Source: Paenibacillus glycanilyticus (GTDB lineage: Bacteria; Bacillota; Bacilli; Paenibacillales; Paenibacillaceae). Taken from it: 64,000 bases of DNA. Shown piece after piece: positions 58,795-64,000 of this stretch. Position numbers and translations under genes: made by a program. Below the pieces are notes generated by a model that saw nothing but the letters and a program-made list of their open reading frames with translations, searched no databases and was not told the origin of the DNA. Every line of letters starts with the position of its first letter. The stretch's first letter is position 1. The stretch covers positions 186,001 to 250,000 of the forward strand of contig NZ_BSSQ01000018.1 in the NCBI RefSeq assembly GCF_030161375.1. The letters are read 5' to 3'.

Positions 58795-58877
58795 TTCTAT
58801 CACTCTTTTCAGTTATACCAAACCTCTATTGTTCTATTATTGCCTGATAGTGTTGATTTAAAACCGGGTCGCACGGC

Positions 58878-58926
58878 AAAAAGAGGCCATCCCGTGCCCG
58901 TCATAGACAGTAATGGAATGGCCTCT
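58878..58926 (-). terminator. Intrinsic terminator of the GT2 gene
   Basis: AGAGGCCAT (58882-58890) and ATGGCCTCT (58918-58926) arms with T residues after the stem on the minus strand. Confidence 0.8.
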
Positions 58927-58937
58927 CGCATGGCTAA

Positions 58938-59954
58938 CTAAGCTGTTTCATTTACCTTTTTATTCAACATGATATGATCTATGAATTGCAGGGCGTCGCA
59001 AAACTCTTCGCCCGCGATCAAATAAGCTAGTTCCTTACGCTGAGCGGCCATGGCTGAAATATCGTTGCTTTTGCTTAGCTGAATGAACGGCAGTACCGTC
59101 TGCAGCACCAGCATTCTGCTCATGGAATCGGAATGGGAGGACCGTTCGATCTGATGCAGCAGCCAATTCAAATCGCGCGTATAGGTGTTATGAAAATAAT
59201 CGACCTTGTTATATTTCTTGTACGTGTCCATCAATATAGTTCTGATATACATAAAGTCCTGGAAATATTTCAAATTCCGGCTTTGCGTAACCGACAAGTT
59301 GCTGGTATTGTCCCTGATCCGGTATTTGAATATTTTCTCGGGAATAAACGTTATTTTCTCCGCCTGGAAAAAAGATTCGGCCGTAAATACGGCATCCTGC
59401 GCGGCAACGCCTACCGGAAAGGACAGTTCGCTGTCCCTTACGAAATCCGTCCGGTAAAGCTTCAGCGCCATATTATTGGGAGCCCTCAGCAGAAGAGGAT
59501 ACTCCTCAATTCGAATATTCATCTTGGCATGCGTCAATTGATACTGGAACAACTCGTGTTCCCATGTCTTCTGCGAATTAAACAATTCGAACGTCCCCAT
59601 CACCACGTCGCTCCCGGTTCGCTCCATTGCAGTCAACAGCTTCTCTATCCCATCCGCCAAATAAAGATCATCGGGATCCATGAAGGTGATATACGTTCCG
59701 GTTGCCCTTGCAATCCCTACATTCCTCGGATAACCCGCCGCACCGCTTGCTTTCTCTAGATGGACCACCTTAATGCATTCGTCATCCGGCATATAGCGGT
59801 CCAGCTTTGCGCGGCTATTATCCGTTGAACCGTCATTAACAATGATAACCTCCAGATCCTTCAATTGAACCGTCATACTCTCCAAAGACCGAACAAAATC
59901 ATCGATATACTCCTCGACATTATAGGTGGGCACAACGATACTTACTTTTTTCAT
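58938..59954 (-). CDS. Family-2 glycosyltransferase
   Basis: 338-residue cytosolic enzyme of the GT2 type. It opens KKVSIVVPTYNVEEYID, holds IIVNDGSTDNS (nucleotide binding) and TYITFMDPDDLY with the DxD-like pair, and PRNVGIARA. It has no membrane helices, unlike the synthase of the yda-type operon. The C-terminal part (from residue 230) is less typical. It may decorate teichoic acid or an S-layer glycan; the acceptor is unknown. SD GGAGAGG precedes the ATG. Confidence 0.88.
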   Translation of the reverse strand: MKKVSIVVPTYNVEEYIDDFVRSLESMTVQLKDLEVIIVNDGSTDNSRAKLDRYMPDDECIKVVHLEKASGAAGYPRNVGIARATGTYITFMDPDDLYLADGIEKLLTAMERTGSDVVMGTFELFNSQKTWEHELFQYQLTHAKMNIRIEEYPLLLRAPNNMALKLYRTDFVRDSELSFPVGVAAQDAVFTAESFFQAEKITFIPEKIFKYRIRDNTSNLSVTQSRNLKYFQDFMYIRTILMDTYKKYNKVDYFHNTYTRDLNWLLHQIERSSHSDSMSRMLVLQTVLPFIQLSKSNDISAMAAQRKELAYLIAGEEFCDALQFIDHIMLNKKVNETA

Positions 59955-60095
59955 GAGATCCTCTCCGCCTCTGTTGATCTTTGTTATGCGAACCCGATAA
60001 TGCAGGAATAGTAACTACTTTAATTTTACAATTTCAAGCTGGTTTTTATGATGTGACACGGCCCCATGTAAGATGTTAATTCATAGAGTCGTCCC

Positions 60096-60126
60096 AAAAA
60101 AAATACACCGTCAACCGCGACGATGT
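60096..60126 (-). terminator. Intrinsic terminator of the LacI-type gene
   Basis: TACATCGTC and GACGGTGTA arms (one G-T pair) followed by eight T residues on the minus strand. Confidence 0.85.
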
Positions 60127-60136
60127 AGTTGTTTCC

Positions 60137-61129
60137 TTATAAAGTTGCGGAACCTACCGTTTCCCCTCGAATGAGAGAAACGTAGATTCTCTCCTGCTCC
60201 ACCTCTTGCCCGCAGATCAGCTTCATAAGCTGCTCCGCGGCAATGGCTCCCCACTTGCGCTTCGAATAATCGATTGTAGCAAGGCGCGGTTGCATGAAGG
60301 AAGCCAGCTCCAGATTATCAAAGCCAATCAGGTGCAGATGCTTGCCAAGCACAATGTCCGGATGATTCCTTTGCAAGTAATGGCACATGCCGATCGCCAT
60401 CTCGTCGTTGAAGCAGAAGATGGCCGCCGGCTCGCCATGCGGGCCAATAACGCCTTCCATTACTAATTTCGCGGCCGCATGCTCGCCCGACGACTTGTTG
60501 AAATCGCCTTCAATAACCGTAAGCGAAGCATCGCCCACGCGCTCTACGACTTGCGTGGCCGCCGCCAACCGCTGTTTGGAATCGAAGGACCCTCTTGGTC
60601 CCGTCATCGCATACAGCTTCCGGTGCCCTCGCTCCAGCAGGTATTCGACTGCCAGCGCCGCTCCGGCTTTATTGTCCAGCAGCACTTGATTAACGTTGGC
60701 ATGCTTCAGTTCCCTGTCCAGCACTACCAGCTTATGTCCGCGCTCCGCGTAACTGGCGAGCTCCTTGCTGTCAAAGGTCTCGTCGAGTATAATCGCGCCG
60801 TCAATCAATCTCTCCGGAAGCATGCGATGAGACTGCTTGCCGCTGCAGACAATCAGGTCATATCCTTTAACGGACAAGACTTCCTTCATCCCTTGAAGGA
60901 GGTCTCCGTAAAAAGCCCCGCTGAAATCGGTCAAAAATACGCCGATGATTTTCGTTTCTCTCCGTTTGAGCGATCGCGCGGCAGCATTCGGGACATAGTT
61001 CAACTCACTTGCAACAGCTAGGATCCTAGCCGTTGTTTCTTCCGTTACTTTCGGATTACCGTTTAACGCGTAAGATACGGTCGATATTGAAACTCCCGCT
61101 TGTCTGGCGATGTCTTTAATGCTGACCAC
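60137..61129 (-). CDS. LacI-family transcriptional regulator
   Basis: 330-residue sugar repressor. The helix-turn-helix is IKDIARQAGVSISTVSYALNG, then the hinge PNAAARSLKRRETKIIGV. The periplasmic-binding-like core includes VEYLLERGHRKLYAMTG and AIFCFNDEMAIGM. GTG at 61129 lies 10 bases after AAGGAGG; a GTG at 61138 is too close. It is immediately downstream of the GH94 phosphorylase and probably senses its substrate. Confidence 0.9.
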   Translation of the reverse strand: MVSIKDIARQAGVSISTVSYALNGNPKVTEETTARILAVASELNYVPNAAARSLKRRETKIIGVFLTDFSGAFYGDLLQGMKEVLSVKGYDLIVCSGKQSHRMLPERLIDGAIILDETFDSKELASYAERGHKLVVLDRELKHANVNQVLLDNKAGAALAVEYLLERGHRKLYAMTGPRGSFDSKQRLAAATQVVERVGDASLTVIEGDFNKSSGEHAAAKLVMEGVIGPHGEPAAIFCFNDEMAIGMCHYLQRNHPDIVLGKHLHLIGFDNLELASFMQPRLATIDYSKRKWGAIAAEQLMKLICGQEVEQERIYVSLIRGETVGSATL

Positions 61130-61167
61130 AGTTCCCACTCCTCCTTGTCCTCATTCTACTATAACAC

Positions 61168-61202
61168 AAGGACTGGCGGCATCTAGATACCACCAGCCCT
61201 TC
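61168..61202 (-). terminator. Imperfect hairpin after the GH94 gene
   Basis: AAGGaCTGGcGG and CCaCCAGcCCTT arms pair with mismatches; no T run follows, so read-through into the LacI-type gene is possible. Confidence 0.35.
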
Positions 61203-61205
61203 CGA

Positions 61206-64000
61206 TTACATAAATATTTCAATCTTATTGCCTTGGTCGCCTAGACTTGCGCTCAGCAATGCTTCATCAATGCGAACGCCGCCATCCCGGTAACGGTTAT
61301 CGGTATACGTCAGCTTCGTTTCTTGGCCGTTAATAACAATGCGGCTCACCCGAGTTCCCTCGCCAAGACGATACACAAATGTAATCGGCTTGCCGTTCCA
61401 GCCAAAATCAAACGTCAGACCGTCCAGCTTCTGCGGCAAGACCGGATCAATGACGAGGTCGCAGCCTGATTGGCGAATACCCAAGGCATTCGAGATCAGC
61501 TGGTTCATGTAAATCCCCGGGCCGCTGGAATAGATGCGCCATCCGCCCTTCACCTGAACGCTTCCGTCGCGCAGCTCGCCAAAGCGCTCTTGTGCATCAT
61601 AACGGTTCATGAACTTGCCATCGGAGCTGCTGAAGTAGGAGTTGCTTTGGCGCAGCTCCGCGTTTGGAACCACATCCCGAAGACCAACCGGATTAATCGT
61701 CAGCAGGCCTTTCCAAACTTCCTCCGTCTTGCCCAGCTTCGCCATTGCTTCTACGAAGCGGATATGCGCATGCACATACTGCAGCCCGATTTCCCGTCCA
61801 AAGTTAGCCGCTTGCTCGGCGCGCTTGAAGTTCACGCTGACGCCGCCCGCGTAATGCGCCGGTTTGTTCATCAGGCGTACGCCATCCGGGCAGTACAGCT
61901 TCTCTTTAATAATGCGGTAATGGGCTTCAGCTTGCTCCTCGGTCAAGAGCTCGCTGATCATGCTGCGCGTCATCGGGAGCAGACGGTATTGAATGCCCGT
62001 CGTTGTATCGGTCGGATGCAGCATCAGCTTCGCTTCCTCCGGCTTCTCCATGTACACGAAGCCCGGAATCACTTCTTCCGCGAGCATGTATTGATTGAAG
62101 TCGGCTTGGATTCCCGCCGCAAGCTGCGTTAGTTCCTCCGCCAGAGCGGAATCAAAGGTTTCCAGCACGCGGCCGAATTGGGCGATGACCTGATAAGTCA
62201 GCGCAACCGTCCAGCTGCTGATCATGTATTTTTTCAACTGCGCGTTCGCGGGCTGCAACGTATCATCCCAGTCGCCGTCGCCGTAAGAAGACAGATTGGT
62301 GCCATGCAGGAAATGATCTTTAATATAGTCAATTTCCTTGATTGCGTGATCAAGGAGCGTTGCGGATTGCTCCGTGAATTCGCCCGTATGGCGAATCGAA
62401 TACGGCACGCGTTGCTCAAGGATGCTATAGTCATTGGTCGCCGCCAAATAATCGCCCAGTACCTTCAGCGGCCATACGATAATATCGCCATGGCTTTCTT
62501 CCTGCTGAATCTGATAGTACCGGTCAAACATAAACCATTGCGGCCAGTTGCCATCGTCCTCGTATTGATGCGAATAAACGGTCTTCAGAATCTCCGCCAC
62601 TTGCTCATACTTATGGGTAGAAAGGAAATATTCGGCCGGTCCTTGGCAGACGTCGCGCGTTCCCCAAGCTGCCCCGCCGTATTGCTCCAGGCCATGCGGC
62701 ACCGAATAGTGGACGAGCATATTATGCGTGTACCACCATGCCAGCGAGTTCATTTTGATAAGTTCGGCTTGCGGAGCACCATCATGCGACAGCTGGAAAC
62801 CGTTCATGACCTGACGCAAGAACGCTCTGTAACGTTCGATTTCAACTTCCGCTTGCTTCTCTTCAAACGGAAGCTCTTCGCCCCGCAGCAATCCTTGAAC
62901 CGTGATGGTCCAGGAAGAAGCTGCGGCAAGCTCAAGGACAACAAGCGATGCCGCGCTTGGCGCAAGACCGCTCACAAGCGCGCTTTCGTCCAGAACGGCA
63001 ACCGCCGCTCCGTCGACGCGCAGACGGTATTGCAAATCAGGGAATACGTTAGTGCTTTGGGACTTAGCATCCGCCTTAAAGATCAGCACGCCGTCCTTCT
63101 CTTCCATCTGATAAGGCAGCTCGAATTCATTGTTGTTCATCGAGATTTGGTTCGTGACCATAAACCGGTAGCTGCGTCCTTGCAGGGAACGTAGCTCAAG
63201 ACGAACTTCCGGCGAGTCTACCGTCGTATAGTTCGTAATGACAAGCGTATCGTCTTCGGTCTTGTAGAACCATTTGGCATAGTTGAAGCCCATTTCGAAC
63301 ATCGACGGCATCGTGAGCAATCGATAAACGCCGCCTAGCTCCACATAAATCCGCTGACCGGAAGTTTTGAGCACGTTAAGCGCGTTCCGGGCGTTTGTCA
63401 TCATTTTATGGAAGTTCGTGTTGCCCGCCAGAAGCTGCGAGTTAAAAATACCGTACATATAGGAAGTTGTTGTCATCACGTTGTCGGTAAGGCGGTCATT
63501 GCCGCCTGACATTAGAATATGGCCATGCGGGCGCTCGACACGCAGTTCCTTTTCTTTGAGCACCACATGCTCATGCGTCTCCGTGAAGAAAGACAACAGC
63601 TGGCCGTCTTGCAGCTCCTCCTGTACCCGGTTCGGATACAAAGCGTTAATCTCATCCGACTCCATCGGCAATGTCTCTAGCGGCGTACCGATTGTTGCGG
63701 ATACCGCAACTGTCGGATACACCTCATCCGCGTTAGCCTCAGCGGCTGCGGAGGCCGATTCGGCCTCCTTCCAGGCTTCCAACACTTCCCCGAAGTATTC
63801 CAGCTTCTCAACCGCAGAAGGATGATCCTTCTTGAACAGGCCGTAGAATACGAAGCGCGCTTCGCCTTGCAGCTCCGTCTTTGGCGTTTGAAGGGCCGCA
63901 TACGTAAATTCATATTGATAAATTTCATTGGCAAGCGTTGGATTAAGCAGCGCTTCCGGCACGTCTGTCTCTTTATGGCTCAAGCCATAAAACTGAAACC
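61206..64000 (-). CDS. GH94-family glycoside phosphorylase (5' end outside window)
   Basis: At least 930 residues of a GH94/cellobiose-phosphorylase-like enzyme. The frame is open past the window end (FQFYGLSHKETD reads on upstream), so the true start is beyond 64000. Motifs: catalytic-Asp region SSYGDGDWDDTL, GTRDVCQGPAEYF, GGAAWG and HPTDTTTG, plus phosphate-binding residues near NPVGLRD. The long N-terminal beta part suits 1,2-beta-oligoglucan phosphorylases, which are longer than plain cellobiose phosphorylases; substrate is not decided. It is cytosolic and precedes a LacI-type regulator. Confidence 0.82.
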   Translation of the reverse strand, partial: FQFYGLSHKETDVPEALLNPTLANEIYQYEFTYAALQTPKTELQGEARFVFYGLFKKDHPSAVEKLEYFGEVLEAWKEAESASAAAEANADEVYPTVAVSATIGTPLETLPMESDEINALYPNRVQEELQDGQLLSFFTETHEHVVLKEKELRVERPHGHILMSGGNDRLTDNVMTTTSYMYGIFNSQLLAGNTNFHKMMTNARNALNVLKTSGQRIYVELGGVYRLLTMPSMFEMGFNYAKWFYKTEDDTLVITNYTTVDSPEVRLELRSLQGRSYRFMVTNQISMNNNEFELPYQMEEKDGVLIFKADAKSQSTNVFPDLQYRLRVDGAAVAVLDESALVSGLAPSAASLVVLELAAASSWTITVQGLLRGEELPFEEKQAEVEIERYRAFLRQVMNGFQLSHDGAPQAELIKMNSLAWWYTHNMLVHYSVPHGLEQYGGAAWGTRDVCQGPAEYFLSTHKYEQVAEILKTVYSHQYEDDGNWPQWFMFDRYYQIQQEESHGDIIVWPLKVLGDYLAATNDYSILEQRVPYSIRHTGEFTEQSATLLDHAIKEIDYIKDHFLHGTNLSSYGDGDWDDTLQPANAQLKKYMISSWTVALTYQVIAQFGRVLETFDSALAEELTQLAAGIQADFNQYMLAEEVIPGFVYMEKPEEAKLMLHPTDTTTGIQYRLLPMTRSMISELLTEEQAEAHYRIIKEKLYCPDGVRLMNKPAHYAGGVSVNFKRAEQAANFGREIGLQYVHAHIRFVEAMAKLGKTEEVWKGLLTINPVGLRDVVPNAELRQSNSYFSSSDGKFMNRYDAQERFGELRDGSVQVKGGWRIYSSGPGIYMNQLISNALGIRQSGCDLVIDPVLPQKLDGLTFDFGWNGKPITFVYRLGEGTRVSRIVINGQETKLTYTDNRYRDGGVRIDEALLSASLGDQGNKIEIFM

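Noticed and set aside
62178..63194. Plus-strand open frame of 338 codons opposite the GH94 gene
   Set aside because: The opposite strand encodes a recognisable GH94 enzyme over this whole range; the plus-strand frame has no family features or ribosome site.

Overview
The window looks like chromosomal DNA of a spore-forming Firmicute, most likely Paenibacillus or a close relative. Supporting evidence: strong AGGAGG-type ribosome sites, an H-type small acid-soluble spore protein with a sigma-G-like promoter, an S-layer-homology protein, a secreted alpha-1,3-glucanase with the Agl-KA domain order known from Bacillus/Paenibacillus, khtTU, the chromate-transporter half-protein pair and a yda-type exopolysaccharide operon. 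I saw no rRNA, tRNA, CRISPR array, prophage or intact insertion sequence. The only mobile-element trace is a decayed IS1182-type transposase start near 2.7-2.9 kb. All assignments come from reading the sequence; no database search was run.

Layout. 0-2.7 kb: a three-gene ABC exporter (two ABC-2 permeases and an ATPase). 2.7-6 kb: transposase remnant, a seven-bladed YVTN propeller protein and a ROK regulator that lacks catalytic residues. 6.1-8.3 kb: a chromate transporter made of two half proteins, then a double SRPBCC protein. 8.3-11.9 kb (minus): an array of four TGCA palindromes, a selO/XRE/monooxygenase operon, and a secreted tyrosine phosphatase. 12-14.3 kb: Ktr/Trk potassium channel and glutamate racemase. 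14.4-18.5 kb: a regulated leader (cre-like site, mini-ORF, terminator hairpin) in front of a GH87 alpha-1,3-glucanase. 18.6-24.5 kb: an HD alarmone-hydrolase-like protein, an EamA transporter, an unrecognised 393-residue protein, sspH, a purA-type gene facing a LysR regulator, and a small membrane protein.

24.6-27.9 kb: a flavin/heme cassette (small anchored protein, ApbE, ferric-reductase-like heme protein) next to a GGDEF cyclase. 27.9-32.3 kb: a promoter-led operon of ornithine-cyclodeaminase-like, M19 dipeptidase-like and CocE-type hydrolase genes. 32.4-38.5 kb: gamma-carbonic anhydrase, metallo-beta-lactamase-fold hydrolase, IclR, SLH protein, VOC/MarR pair, and a TetR-SDR unit with matching operators. 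38.6-44.3 kb: two very long repeat proteins (SBBP propeller plus DUF11 arrays; DUF11 array) that carry no signal peptide. 44.4-48.3 kb: small membrane protein, K+/H+ antiporter khtTU, GNAT, and a MarR/flavodoxin-type reductase pair with shared operators. 48.3-49.1 kb: prephenate dehydratase.

49.2-57.7 kb (minus): a six-gene operon resembling Bacillus subtilis ydaJKLMN and Listeria pss: GH8-like hydrolase, a WsfD-like membrane protein, a DUF2334 protein lacking the expected His motif, a processive GT2, a BcsB-like protein and a degenerate GGDEF protein that keeps the RxxD c-di-GMP site. This should make and export a c-di-GMP-controlled polysaccharide. It is followed by an RMD1-family protein (behind a 44-bp perfect palindrome), a GT2, a LacI regulator and a GH94 phosphorylase cut by the window end.

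Common themes: nucleotide second messengers (a GGDEF cyclase without an I-site, an I-site receptor, an alarmone-hydrolase-like HD protein, and Kht/Ktr proteins of families tied to c-di-AMP) and extracellular glycan handling (GH87, yda operon, GH94, SLH protein).
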